From positions 1,310,001-1,374,000 of the forward strand of contig CAUEEP010000916.1 in assembly GCA_958450365.1 (NCBI GenBank): a stretch of DNA of 64,000 nucleotides, in the 5' to 3' direction. Source of the DNA: Mesorhabditis belari. Taxonomy: Eukaryota > Nematoda > Chromadorea > Rhabditida > Rhabditidae. Shown here piece by piece: positions 45,210-57,667 of the stretch (position 1 is the first letter of the stretch; each line of letters opens with the position of its first letter). Both the position numbers and the translations under genes were made by a program. The notes beneath the pieces are model-generated. The model saw nothing but the letters and a program-made list of their open reading frames with translations, searched no databases and was not told where the DNA came from.

Positions 45210-46030
45210 TCGACACAGCCTTCAAATTTTTTTCTTTTTCAAAACCGGTACCATTTTCGAGTTATGTTTGCATTAAAATAGTCTCGAACCGTTTTAATCA
45301 TGTTAATGTGATTTTTGCTTATTTATGTTTCAATATATTTATTAAATTCCTGTTTCATAAAAACCCGAAAAACATTTAACACTCACAACTTTTCAAAATT
45401 ATAATACTTTGGAAACATAAACCGACCTGCATTTTGGAAAAAATGATTGGGAGAGGAGAAGTCCGTTAACGGAGAGGGGGCACGATTTTGTAGAGTATAA
45501 AATCCACCGCTCCGGCGGGTGGGGCAGGATAAGTTTTTTTTGGAGAAACCTAACAAGGGAACCTCTTAAACTTACCCTCGAGTCCAAGAATGATTTAGGT
45601 ACCATTCGATTGGAAAAAAATTAGCTATCCGAATAATTTAGCCAATGTGCTCTAGTTTTTGGATTAAGCAACTCTTTTTATGGCGCGCGATTCATTTTAG
45701 CACAAAAAAGTTTTTTACTAAAAACATCAACTTTGAGCCGCAAAAAAGTCTAGAGCATTTTCATATACAACACTTTGGATTAAAACTCAACGACTACAGC
45801 GGCCTTTTTTTTGGAAGCATCACGCTTTTTTGGAGGCATCACGCAACAAGTAAACTACCAGAGGGTGTTTGGTAAAAACGTTTTCAAACAAAACGTACTA
45901 CGGTATTGTAGTGCACAAAGTATTGTTGCGTACTACAAATGTCCATTTTTCAATTTTTTTTATCAAAAAATTTGTACATTCTAACAGTTCTCAAATCCGA
46001 TCAAATCTCAAATCGAAAAAGTCCGTCAAC
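45210..46030. other. Intergenic, no gene recognised
   Basis: Low-complexity T-rich sequence. The short frames at 45399-45605 (-) and 45645-45875 (+) carry no recognisable motif. Confidence 0.4.
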
Positions 46031-46039
46031 CACTTTTTG

Positions 46040-46530
46040 ACTTGATCTTTGGAATCAAAGTGCTGTCCAACGAGGGCATTGCTCAGCTACCGGAATATAA
46101 TAATCTTTTGGGGCAAGGTCTGGGCTATATGGAGGATGGACCAGAACTTCCCAGCCAAGGATCTTTAGCTTTTCTCGAGTCATTGAAGAAACATGAGGGC
46201 GCGCCTTGTCAGGCAGGAGGATGATTTCTGGTGGTCAGTGGCTAAAGCTATGAATAGTTCATCGAGCTGTCGTTAGGTGTCGATTCGTGTGTTGCTCCCG
46301 CTGCCACCCATTGACGTTTCCTCAAAGTTCACAGTAAGTACCCATTTTGATCCCCTGTCACAATACGTGGCAAAAAATAAAATCGTTCATATTTGGAGAG
46401 ATGAGCTGCACTGATAGAAACCCGGTTGAATCTCTGGGCGTCGGGCAGGGTATGGAGAACTCGAGCCTCCAATTTTGAGGTAAAGCCAAGAGCTTGGAGA
46501 TGATTGGTCACCACATTTGCATTTTAAGCG
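46040..46530 (-). pseudogene. Mariner transposase fragment
   Basis: Minus strand: TSKLEARVLHTLPDAQRFNR and VTGDQNGYLL (residue pattern of mariner HLTGDEKW) and, further on, the region complementary to PPYSPDLAP. The middle part is deleted. It is the same family as 61740-62490. Confidence 0.8.
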
Positions 46531-46765
46531 AAACTACTAAGTGTATCTTTTTGGAAATTTGGCTTAATTTTTGATTCTCTACAAATTTCCTATTGACACC
46601 AAAATGGGTTTCTTTTGAAGAAAGTGCTCAAACTGGGACATCTCCAGTCCTCCATTTTTGAGTCTCACACTTGTCTCACGCACAAACCAAAATCCTACTA
46701 CGAAAGAGGAATCCGCAAATTGCCTGTAAAATGGGCAGAAGTCGTCAATAATAGTGCATGTATGA
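46515..46765. repeat. Half copy of the 35776-36292 MITE
   Basis: Closely matches 35965-36210, including GAGGAATCCGCAAATTGCCTG; ends missing. Confidence 0.75.
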
Positions 46766-47169
46766 AAATTGTATGAAAATTGTATTAGGTAGATAAAATC
46801 AAGTTCTAGGTACATGCGCAAGCACCTCCGGACGATATCATGGGGTCGCGGTGGGTGCTGTATGCCTAGGCCAGACAGTAAAAATAAAGCCTATTCGGAG
46901 GGTGCCCCCATCCCCCGTAAATCTTTCCCCATGAAAGAATGTCTCAGAAGAGAATTGAATCAGTGACAAAGAACTTTTTGTCCATCTTTACTTTGCACTG
47001 TTTCAACACTTATGTATCACCAAATATGTGCTTTTATGTGTAACTTTTAGTTGTTGGTAAAGATTTCAAAATTTATTCTAATATCATATACATACACAAT
47101 TAATAAGAGACTCGATTTGAAATGTTCTATCAGCTTTTTTCGCAATATTGACGACTTTCTCGTTCGTTT

Positions 47170-50100
47170 TCACTTCGTTTCCACTTCTTTTTCTTCTTTT
47201 GGAGCATTCTCGCTGTTTGGCTCTTTTGAATTTGATGATTCTACCTGAAATTTTAGATTGAATAGGACTAACTTAAAACAGAATAGAGGTACGTTATAAT
47301 ATCGGAATCACCTCCGTCACCTCCGTCCACCAACACGGATCGCCACGGACAAAAATCACGAAGAAGATGTTAGAGATCAACTGAAAATTCTTTGATCTTC
47401 GGAAAAAAGTTTGTTGTCCAGAAGGCTGTCCAGAAAACTCTTTTCATTCCTTTTCGTAATTTCGTTTAAAACCAACAAATGCATCAATTAAACTACGATT
47501 TTTTTCATTAGAAAAACCAATTATTTTTCTGCAAAATAACATTAAATGTTTGGGGTTGGGACAAATGCGACCTTTTTTTTGCGCACCTGGACATTTGCGC
47601 ACCTTTTTTGCTGGAAAAGGCCTTAGGCAAGGCCGTAGAGCTTCGAAAATATTTCCATATAGGGGAATCGTATGCGTAGATTCCGAATTTCCACAAATCA
47701 GACCTCGCTGACACGTCAAATTTGGGCTAAAAGGCAAAAACTGCGGAAAAGCGTTAAGTTGCGTAGTTTTTGCCTTTTAGCCCAAATTTGACGTGTCAGC
47801 GAGGTCTGATTTGTCGAAATCCGGAATCTACGTATACGATTCCCTTCTATGAAAACATTTTTGAAGCTCTACGACCTTTCCTAAGGCGTTTTCCAGCAAA
47901 AAAAAGGTGCGCAAATGTCCAGGTGCGCAAAAAAAAGGTCGCATTTGTCCCAACCCCAAATATTTCAAACAAGGGTTTCAAATGTCTTATGTCTGCATTT
48001 TTTTTGGAGAATGAAGTCGGATCAATCGGCTCAATGATCTGGTTTAGACACTTTGCGCTAAGGAAACCTATCTTCGTGTCAATCGATAAAAGATAGAGCA
48101 TAAAAAGTTTGGTGTATAGCGAAATTTTCAGAGAAATCGATTCAACCAATTTCTTCGTAGACGTTTTTATAGATTTAGATCCGTTTTCGCATTTGGATTT
48201 GCTCGGAAAAGGATCTAAATTGGTATAAAAAAGATAGGAAATTGACTAATAAAGCCTTAGAGTTAATGTAGAAACCAAGATTTTTTTAGCCAAAGCCAAA
48301 CTTTATTCACCTACACTATATGATAATCACCTCCATAATGATAATTCATCTTTTATTATATGATAATCAACTCACAACGACAGCTCCGACGACGAGAAAG
48401 ACGAGTTTCCATTGTCCTTGAGTGTTCTGTTTGGTGACACTTTGTACGAAGAATGGCAAAATGAGCATTGTGATTGCTACACAAAGAGAGATGATTCCCG
48501 TTACGAATGCACTGAAAACAATTCTTTTTGATTACTAGTTATTAGAAGTTATCAAAAGCTGAAGGCTTATAGTGTCAAGGAACGATTTAAAAAAAAAGAC
48601 ATACACTTATTTTCGTTGATAACAAGTGTTTTTAGGGGATTATATGGTTATATGGTTGATTGTTATGGCTGTTATAACTTGATTGTTATGTTGGTTGTTA
48701 TAACTTGATTGTTTATGATGTTATAGCTGTTATGATGCTATGATTTTATAAATGTGATGATGTTATAGCTGCTATGATTGTTTCTAACATTAACATTATA
48801 ACATCAAGGCTAAACCAGGTTTGATTAGGAAGGATATAAGTTAGATTAGCGATTAGGAATGTAGCTATTTAGCTAGCAAATTGAGTGTTGACTCACTAGA
48901 AAATGAGTATATTAAAACTGCTAGTTGGGTAGTTAGATTTTGAACAATTTTCTTCACCTTTTTAGTGTATTTATGTGTAGCCAACCTGTACTGTTTTGAG
49001 AGAACAGCAGCTGCTCGGAAGAATCCACCCGTGTTCGCTCCTAGAAACGCGCCCACTGAACCCAAAAGTACCAAGTTCACTGGCTGAAAGGTCGAATTTA
49101 AATAGAACCCTCAAGTCATTTATAAGGACTTAAGGCGCAGAACTGTACAAGTGACTGCAATAGCTGAAATTTTGAACTTTTCCCCCAAGCCTTTTCCTAC
49201 AATGTACACTTACCCCATTGCGAATGTGAGCGAAGGCGACCACCCAAAGCACAACGAACGAGCCGACGAAAGCCACTGTGTTGAAAAGACGCATTTTAAT
49301 CGATTCTCGAATTGGCAATCGATCCGAAAGAGTTCCTATTCGATGCAAATTTTAGAGCTTTTAACCCCAATTGACAAACCACAAATCACTTTAACGATTC
49401 CTTCCACAATTGGCACAACGGCTGAGGTAAAACCCGTGCTCTCGGCGTTGTAACCGACAACTATAAATGGAAATTTGTATTGGCTACGTTTTTTGTATTT
49501 CCTATTGTCAATTCGTATTGGCTAGCTGAACTTAACAATCGTCGATCAACTCGATCGATCATTCGTCTACTTTTGATCAAATTCGATCCGATTCAAATCT
49601 ACTTTGAAATGATTCAATTAGATAGAATTGAAATGATTCAATTAGATAGAATTGAAATGATTCAATTGGATAAAATTGAAATGATTCAATTAGATAGACC
49701 CACCCTTGCTCAAGTAGGTGGGCTGATAGAGAAAGAGCATGTTCAAAAGGAAAAAGTTCCCGAAACCAGCCACCCACACAGCCCAAATTGATGGCGTTTT
49801 CAGAATCGACCAATAGGGAATCGGGGACTTCCTGAAGAAGCAATGACTTACAAATAAGAAACGATCTCTCAGACTTTTCGTTGAGTAATCTTGTATTTCC
49901 ATTTACTCAGAAATCACTTACTCTCCGCTGTCCTTTCCTGTCGAGATTTTGCGCTTCTCCGTGTTCCCAACAAAAGGATGTTTCTCGGGATTGTTACGGA
50001 AAGCGATCACTGAAGTCAAGAAATATTGGGTTGGTGAATTGAAAACTGCCGGCTATTGTCATATGTGACAGTTTGAGCACTTTCTTCAAAAGAAACCCAT

Positions 50101-53100
50101 TTTGGTGTCAATGGAACAGTTGTAGAGAATCAAAAATCAAGCTTATATCCAAATTTTCAGAACGATTCAAAAACTGGTTTTCAAGAAATGCCAAATTTAC
50201 GAATTTTCACAAAACTTGCATTTTAAGCGAAACTACTAGGTGGATCTTTTTGGAAATTTGGCTATAAGCCTAATTTTTGATTCTCTACAACTTTTCTATT
50301 GACACCAAAATGGGTTTCTTTTGAAGAAAGTGCTCAAACTGTCACATATGACAATAGCCGGCAGTTTTCAATTCACCAACCCAATAGTTCTAGAGAAATT
50401 CTAGAAAATGGATGGCAGATTGATCATCATCTTGATTTTGGACGCTGAATCAATAGATCAACTCATCTCTATCTAGACTATATCAGCAAATTCACCGCCT
50501 TACTCCTGAACCTGATCAGCAGAATTCAGGGGGGAAACAGTGCGGAAGCCTTGCTGTGGCTTAACCCTGTTAAGAACCAACAACCTAACCAACAGCTTCC
50601 ACACAATAACTTTTCCCCTTGACTCACCGTAAATTACAAAGAGCCCAATCGAGAGACCACCTTGGAAGTAAAAGATCGACTCCCACCTGAAATCAACTCT
50701 TTCGAAAAGTCAACTTTGTAATAACATCCAAAAAAACTGTAAGTAAAGACCCTGTTTACTCACCCAGACACCGAACATAAGGCTCCTGAGATTGGATTGG
50801 TAAAGGCAGGAGCCAATTGGACGTAGGTCACCAACACTGACACAAACATTCCTTTCTGGAAACTAGTTGATTGGTGACTAGGGTGTACCAAACCCCTAAA
50901 CTCAGCTGAGAGGGTTATTCAGGCCAGGATCTTATGTACCTATGCGTAATAACTATTTTTCCTAAGTGTGCGTTTTAAAAAAAACGCATTACTCGTGACG
51001 ATCACACTCTACTTAATACCGTTTCACTAGCCACAGACATGCACAAAAAATTTCGCTTCTTCTTCCATTTGCGATCAGAAATATGAGACAAGGATAGTTG
51101 TTGTACCAGGATAACCCTCCGTGTCACAAGCATCAGATGTTGATGGAAAGGGTGGGTCGACTTGCAAACGGTGGAAGGGCTCGTTTACCGGGATGGTTCG
51201 CTGCCAATCGTGTCAAGCTCGTCGCTGCTCCACCTTATAGCTCGAACCTAGTCGAGCATTAATAATCGCACATCAAGGGTAAACTGATGGATAAACGATT
51301 GGCAACCAAGGTTGACCTTTAGTTCTTCATTCGGAGTGAATCGCGGAAATATTTCTCCTCAAATCTTGAAGGATTTAGGCAGTGATTCAAGCTAAAGAAG
51401 GCCTGACAAAATATGAAATTTTTGTTTTATTCATTTTTTGTGCACCATTTTTTGGTGTTGTTCCGATATTTATTAAAAAAAATCAAAATTGAAATAAATT
51501 GTTGCAACAACTTTAACGCTCTTTCACAAAAAAGTAGAAGCTTTTTGCTATCTAAAACCTTTTGACAGCATAAAATTCGGAAGACGTTTAGTAGGTCAAA
51601 TTTAGTTTTGTAAAAACGATGTGACATTTTTTTGTGCATCATTTTATAGTCATCGGCAACTGGCAGTTGGGAAAAGCCCTATTAAAAGCCCTAAAGGCCC
51701 TTCCACAATAGTGCCCGTTCACTCAAGTCTCCTTCGGATTTGATTTCAAGTTGAGGCCATTTCGGACTCAAGTACGGATTAAAGCTTCGCAAAAGGGCCA
51801 AATGGCCGACCGGTTAGTAGCCTTGTCTCCTAAGCGGAAGGTCGAAGGTTCAAGCACACTGGCAAGATAAAAATGTTTCTTTTTCCAACCAAGTGGGTTT
51901 TTTTTTCTTTCACAACATTTGGGTAATAAGGGTAATAAGGGTAACGGTCGCAGTGCCATAAAATTGTGTGTTTAGACCTTTGTTTCTTATTATGTATCCT
52001 TTGTTTGTATCACATTATTGGTTTTTAATAAATGCAAATCATATCTAGCAGCAGCATCATATCTAGCAGCAGCAGCAGCATCATATCTAGCAGCAGCAGC
52101 ATCATATCTAGCAGCAGCAGCATCATATCTAGCAGCAGCAGCATCATATCTAGCAGCAGCATCATATCTAGCAGCAGCAGCAGCATCATATCTAGCAGCA
52201 GCAGCATCATATCTAGCAGCAGCAGCATCATATCTAGCAGCAGCATCATATCTAGCAATTCACCGATGTCTTAAAGAAGTCGATTAGAACGAAATAGTTT
52301 TGTGCAGAAGCAAAATAAAACAACGGTATAGGTAAATGAGGAAATTTTGATCAAAATCGGAGTTAGCGTAATTGATAAAATGAGACATTGCTAATGGGGA
52401 ATTAAAGAAGCTAGTTGACAGCATGCCGAGTCGAATATTTGACGTGATCAGTCGCCAAGGACAGACAACAAAGTATTAAACTGTTATTGTTATAAATAAA
52501 AATTGTTATCATAAAAATTGAACAAAAATGCAACAGCGACACCAAAATTTGTGGGGGGGGTGGCGCATGGTTTTGCACTGGGTGAATTTTCGCTTTTTGG
52601 CTGTTACATTTTCCCTATTCATGCTATGTCGATGATTTTTAGGGGTTTAAGGGTTATTTTTGGTCCTGAATCTAACTACGTTTTCAGTTTTTTTTGTCAC
52701 TGGCACGGGAGCCGCAGAAAATTTGAAATTTAGGGGGTTTTGCACCGCACTGTAGTACAGCACCTCGTTTTTCATTAACTAACCCTACAATTTAACGAAC
52801 CTGCTTGAAATAGGTCCATCGCTCGATGAAATGCCCGACAGCCGGCATGTTGCAAGCTAAGGCTAATCCTTGAATCACACGCAACACGTAGAAAGCGGCG
52901 ATTGAGTGCTAAAAGAAGAAAAAAAATTCTTGGGTTTTAAAGCAAAAAAAAAGTACATTGATAGTCAACGGGATCAGAAGAGTGGCCACCGAGGAGAAAA
53001 GTCCCAGAACTCCAAGAATTGTCCTTGTTCCATAGCGATTGATCAAAAAGATCACTGGACCCGTCGCGACAATTGTCCCAATCGCCACAAAAGCTACGGC

Positions 53101-54805
53101 CAACGTCTCTTCTCCTGGAATTTCAATGCTGTTTCACAAGTGAGAAAATGACTAAATTAGCGATCTGGCTAGCTGTTTTATACCAAGTTTTAAGCGAATT
53201 TGGTTAAAATTTATCGGTTCTGAAGCCAAACCGAACCTTATCATGCCGCTTTCGAACCTTACCAGAACAGATCAGCAAAATGTGACTGATCTACAGATCT
53301 ATGTTAGATAAAGTCAGATCAGTCTTGTCAACGCGATCAGCTACTGAACTAGACAAGGAGATCATAAAGAAATCAGACCGGGTCAGTCTTGTTAAGACAA
53401 TGAGAGGAACCACCATGCAGTGACCAACCAATCAAGTCGCGATTCCACAAAAACTATTTTAGCTAGCTTCTGGCTTCTTTTTTATTAGAAATAGCGTAGC
53501 TGAAAACCCTAAAAAACATTCCATAAAGGCTACGGTAACTTTCAAAAAAGTTTAAGAATAAAGCGAATAACTGTTTCAAGTCCGCATCTTGCTTTCAAAC
53601 AGTTTTTGTCATTTTAGATTGTTTTTTTGGTTGCTTCTTATGTTTACTTTTATTAATTAATTGGTACAATAGCTTCAGCTAATCAGCTGATTGATAGACT
53701 ACGAAAAAGGACAAATCGACACGCGCTTGCAAAACAAGAAATCGATCAGAGAAATTGCGCGTATTTTGGGTTGCAACGATCGGGTGATTCGTCGATATCT
53801 TTAAACAAAAATTTGTTTCTGCTCCTAGACGTCAAATGGGCCTAAATCCGAAGCCAACTCCTCGAGCAGAACATCGAATTATGAACAACAACCGAAAACA
53901 AAGAGCCTAGCCGATTGATGAACAACAACCGAAAACAAAGAGCGTGACCAGAGCCGAGTCAAGCTGAGGGAAAGCTCAATCATTTTATGTCTATATCTAT
54001 AAGAAACAGTAACTAAACATAAGAAATAGTTATCTATGTAAAGCCCTAGATTCTTCTACATAACCAACCATCAGTAAAGTGGCGAGCTGTTGTGTTGTGT
54101 TTGGGCGAGTTGATGCACACGATAGCGATATTGTAAGTCAAGATGTTGGACCTGGAGTGAATACTAATATGTATTTAGATCTCATATGTAGAGTTATGAT
54201 TAACTTTTGATCTAAAATCTCCAGATCAATGAACAAGGGCTCAAGTTGGACTGATCTCGTCCATTTACTTTATTTTCAAATCAAAGATGATGGATTGATC
54301 AAAGATAGAGTGTGTTCCTCGCGAGTAAGTAATTACTTACTCGAGTAAATTTGCATGAGTAATTGCGTTTTCTAAAAAGTGCGCCTGCGCGAAAAAATAT
54401 AAAAGCAATTTTTGGGCGCAGGTTTTTCAAGAAAAAAAATCATTTTTAACATTGGATGGGAATTTCCCACCAAAGTAAAGATACTCAGTTAAACGGCTGA
54501 GTATCTTTAAAAAGTGTCGTATATAACGGGGGTCTCGCGATTTTTGTGTCATTTTTTTGCGATAATTTTTGCTAAAAGTACGGTAATTTTTTCGCAAGTG
54601 TGCGTTTTAAAAAACGCACTACTCACGAGGAAAACACTCTAATCAAAGATGGGCTCAAGTACATATCTAGAATGTATATGATTTCCCGCTTTTCCCCTCA
54701 CCAGATTGCAGTGAGACAAAAGAAAACGATGATGAGTAGAAAAAAGCGGAATCTTGATCCCAAGGGTTTCGCTTTCGGCAGCTCGAGAATTTTGATCGCC
54801 GTCAT
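47170..54805 (-). CDS. SLC17-type major facilitator transporter
   Basis: Anion/phosphate or vesicular-type transporter of the SLC17 group. Exons: 54702-54805, 52957-53128, 52801-52908, 50764-50855, 50628-50686, 49922-50009, 49704-49831, 49366-49460, 49214-49335, 48986-49083, 48376-48511, 47321-47380 (or 47312), 47170-47244; about 445 residues. Landmarks: FRFFLLIIVFFCLTAI (TM1), LINRYGTRTILGVLGLFSSV, FYVLRVIQGLALACNMPAVG with FIERW, GALCSVSGWESIFYFQGG, NPEKHPFVGNTEKRKI, KSPIPYWSILKTPSIWAVW, YQPTYLSKG, SDRLPIRESIKMRLFN, GANTGGFFRAAAVLSKQY and an acidic/Lys tail. The start follows an ATTCCAG acceptor. Two problems: the loop normally between TM1 and TM2 is missing from the model, and 49335/49366 would need a 30-nt intron that leaves the frame one base out. 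Either a missed exon and indel or early pseudogenisation. Confidence 0.87.
47551..47958. repeat. MITE family F (copy 2), in the SLC17 gene
   Basis: Palindrome GGGGTTGGGACAAATGCGACC to its complement; closely related to 15051-15425. Confidence 0.88.
48640..48800. repeat. Degenerate GTTATAGCTGTTATGAT repeat
   Basis: Imperfect direct repeats of GTTATAACTTGATTGTTATG in an SLC17 intron. Confidence 0.6.
49605..49698. repeat. 21-bp tandem repeat in an SLC17 intron
   Basis: Four copies of AATGATTCAATTAGATAGAATTG-like 23-bp units ending directly at the exon donor side 49704. Open in several frames, not coding. Confidence 0.85.
50026..50384. mobile_element. Mariner-type MITE (copy 2), TA-flanked
   Basis: TIRs TTGGGTTGGTGAATTGAAAA...complement with TA on both sides. 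More compact and more symmetric than the copy at 35776-36292. In an SLC17 intron, 16 bp from an exon. Confidence 0.9.
51130..51265 (+). pseudogene. Tc1-like transposase fragment
   Basis: The plus strand encodes LPGWFAANRVKLVAAPPYSS, matching the segment before the third catalytic acid in the element at 58375 (LPGWFALNNVLLVNMPP). Too short for function. Confidence 0.6.
51800..52030 (+). repeat. tRNA-like block followed by a dispersed repeat
   Basis: 51806-51866 has TGGCCGACCGGTTAG (A-box-like) and GAAGGTTCAAGCAC (B-box-like). 51940-52030 (GGTAACGGTCGCAGTGCCATAA...) repeats 1985-2080. Together this looks like a tRNA-derived SINE with its tail; both copies end at AATAAATG. Confidence 0.45.
52032..52256. 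repeat. AGCAGCATCATATCT minisatellite
   Basis: About 14 units of CATCATATCTAGCAG with 2-4 CAG triplets each, in the largest SLC17 intron. All frames are open, giving artefactual Ala/Ser/Leu-rich proteins. Confidence 0.97.
53690..53960 (+). pseudogene. Tc3-like transposase N-terminal fragment
   Basis: The plus strand encodes DYEKGQIDTRLQNKKSIREI with ARILGCNDRVIRRYL, a paired helix-turn-helix start like 60233-60390, then a stop. Confidence 0.7.
53976..54641. repeat. Left arm of a large inverted duplication
   Basis: Reverse complement of 57668-58303 plus 61506-61526. Its inner part, 54308-54641, is a MITE (AGAGTGTGTTCCTCGCGAGT ... ACTCACGAGGAAAACACTCT) flanked by the 9-bp duplication ATCAAAGAT. 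The rest is ordinary unique-looking sequence. Confidence 0.85.
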
Positions 54806-54812
54806 GCTGGAA
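54806..54812 (-). promoter_or_regulatory. Probable trans-splice acceptor of the SLC17 gene
   Basis: On the minus strand GAATTCCAG stands one base before the start codon. Confidence 0.45.
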
Positions 54813-55040
54813 TTCGATGAGATTTGCCATAAAAAAACAAAAAGAACAAAGTGTCAAGAAGAATTTGCTTTAAATCAAGCATTTTGTAATCAACCACGAT
54901 GATTTATAAATAGACATATACAGTATTTGAAGATGAGTACAGTGTAAGTTAAATATATATGTTGTGTCCGATTTAGATTTCCGTTCGATTTAGATTACAG
55001 TCTATATCGGACGTCCGATTTAGATTCAATCTAAATCTTA

Positions 55041-55329
55041 TATACCGTATTTCTTCGAATAGAAGACCGGGTAAAGAGTATCATCGCGTACTCCTGCGTA
55101 GCAGCCCTTTTTAAAATTTCTTTTCTGCATAAAAGCTTTCAATGAAGTGCTATAGGGCTGAAAAATGACTCAAAAATCTGTTAGCTCATGTGGTATTTTT
55201 GAGTCATTTTCCAGCTCTATAGCACTTGATTGAAAGCTTTTATGCAGAAAAGAAATTTTAAAAAGGGCTGCTACGCAGGAGTACGCGATGATACTCTTTA
55301 CCCGGTCTTCTATTCGAAGAAATACGGTA
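55041..55329. repeat. MITE family A (copy 2)
   Basis: TACCGTATTTCTTCGAATAG to its complement; pairs with 200-484. It is nested between inverted copies of a GGACGTCCGAT(T/A)TAGA-containing sequence (54965-55040 and 55665-55735). Confidence 0.88.
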
Positions 55330-55779
55330 GATTGAAAAATAATATAAACATGCTTAATATATGTTCTTAAGCGTTTTCTGTAGTTTTCTGCATTTTTCAA
55401 AGGTCTTTTATTGATTACAGTCTATATCGGACGTCCGATACAGATCGAACAATACTAAACGTGCTGAAGCCGCTGAAGCCTACAATTTGATGGTTGAAAC
55501 GCTCCACAATCACCGTGAAAACTGCGAGAAACCAAAACAACCACAAAACTACCACGAATGAAAGGAAAAGCAGAAAACTACAGAAAACGCTTAAGAACAT
55601 ATATTAAGCATGTTTATATTATTGTTCAATCTATATAAGACGTATTATTGCTCAATCTATATAAGATTTAGATTGAATCTAAATCGGACGTCCGATATAG
55701 ACTGTAATCTAAATCGGACACAACATATATATTGTAAGTATTTCTTTGAACTTTCTGAACTCTCAGAACATTATAAATT

Positions 55780-56199
55780 AAAAAAATCATGTGCTTTTCA
55801 AGGAAAACACTGTTCTAGGTTAACTCTAAACTCAACTTTCATGTAACTTTATTGTAACTTTTCGAAAGTACTAAAATAATGCCAATCGACTTGCTTCTGT
55901 TGGATTAGATTTCAATTTGATTGGATGAACTGGGGAAAATGTAAAATGCTTTTACTTTTACGACTTTTAACGGATACTAGTTTACCGTATGCTCTCTAAT
56001 AGTAGTGCACCCCGCCGAGTTGATCACTATTTTACGGTTTCTAAGTTTTCACAGAAACTCAACACTCTAATCTCCCACAAGATCTCATCATCAGCTACAT
56101 TTTCCGACCGCACATCGATAGGTTCTGATAAGCGCTTTTCGAGATTTCGAGGAATTTAGGCGACGCTCATGGTGCACTACTATTAGAGAGAATACGGTA
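55780..56199. repeat. MITE family D plus flank (copy 3)
   Basis: Inverted relative to 22788-23200, with matching flank and palindrome TACCGTATGCTCTCTAATAG... Confidence 0.85.
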
Positions 56200-56229
56200 T
56201 ATGCAAATTAGTTTTAGGTTTTAGGTCAT

Positions 56230-56305
56230 TCGTTTGTAAAGTACATACAGCTAAAGACAGCTAAAGACAGCTAAAGATAGCTAAAGATAGCTAAAGACAG
56301 GCAGC
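56230..56305. repeat. ACAGCTAAAG repeat
   Basis: Six copies of a 10-bp unit. Confidence 0.85.
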
Positions 56306-56869
56306 TAAAGGTCATCCTTATGTACCAGAATTGTTTAACATTAGACGTCAAGGGGAAATTGACTCTTTACCCAGATGAGAACGAGTATCGTGATCTTTGA
56401 AGCCAACTGAACGCTTTTTTTGGGTGTATTTGGGCACTTTTTCACCCTTTTTTTTCCACTCGGACACTCAAAGTTTTGAGAACATTTTTGAGATCTTCTC
56501 TTGGAGAATTTTGAAAGTCCAGTTCAACAAACAACAAAAGACAAACGGCTTCAAAGATCATCTTGAACAAAAGTCAGGCCCGCTATGCAAACGTATCTTT
56601 CATTTTGTTTGTATTTTGTATTTGAATTGTTTATATTAAGCAAATAAAGTCGAGCCTCTTCACAACGAATCGCTTCAGATGAAAGAAATTTTTCACGCTT
56701 TTAAACTTGCAAAATGAAAAAGTACTCTGTGAAACTTTCCTACTTATAGAAAACCCGTTAGATTCGAGCAAATTTCAGGAAAATTTCCAATCAGAAAAAC
56801 GATAAATCTTTTTTAGGAATTCGTTGTACCTTGATCATAAAAGATTCGATCAAAGTTTGGGAAAACTTA

Positions 56870-57200
56870 ATGGAAAACTTAATGAAACTTAATGGAAAAC
56901 TTAATGGAACTTAATGGAAAACTGAATGGAACTTAATGGAACTTAATGGAAAACTTAATGGAACTTAATGGAACTTAATGGAAAACTTAATGGAACTTAA
57001 TGGAACTTAATGGAAAACTTAATGGAAAACGTAATGGAAAACTTAATGAAACTTAATGGAAAACTGAATGGAACTTAATGGAAAACTTAATGGAAAACTT
57101 AATGGAACTTAATGGAACTGAATGGAACTTAATGGAACTTAATGGAAAACTTAAAGGAAAACTTAATGAAACTTAATGAAACTTAATGGAAAACTTAACC
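56870..57200. repeat. GGAAAACTTAAT minisatellite
   Basis: About 28 units alternating GGAACTTAAT (10 bp) and GGAAAACTTAAT (12 bp). Confidence 0.97.
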
Positions 57201-57660
57201 AAATTTGGTATCAAAAATCAAGAACCATTAAAAAACGAAACACTATTTGCAGATCACTCCTTTGGATCACTGAAACGAGAGGTGGGAAAGGCGAGTTTTG
57301 TTTTAGACAGTTTTGTTTAGAGGCACTGATCGCTTTAGAGATCTCTGGAAACTCTAAGGTCAAAAAACTTTTGCCAAGTTGAGAGTTCGGGGAAATTTTC
57401 GCCTCAAACATCAACGTTGGATATCTTTTGGGAGATTTTGTGGTTGCATTTACACAGTAATCGAACGAGAAATAGGGCTAGAGAAAAGTCAGAAGTTAAA
57501 CGATCAATTCTTAGGTATAACTCTTTATTAGATAACGAAATACTAAAATATACTTGTACTTTGAACTTATACGAAGTTCTTATTATGGGGATTATTTTAG
57601 GGGCAAATCAAAAATGATGGAGTTTTCCCTAGCCATAGAACGCTTTTCAGCTTCATTTTA
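57201..57660. other. No gene recognised
   Basis: Overlapping short frames on both strands without known motifs. Confidence 0.35.
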
Positions 57661-57667
57661 AACACTA

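Noticed and set aside
52018..52287. Ala/Ser/Leu/Met repeat proteins on both strands
   Set aside because: Minisatellite in an intron; every frame is open because the unit has no stop.
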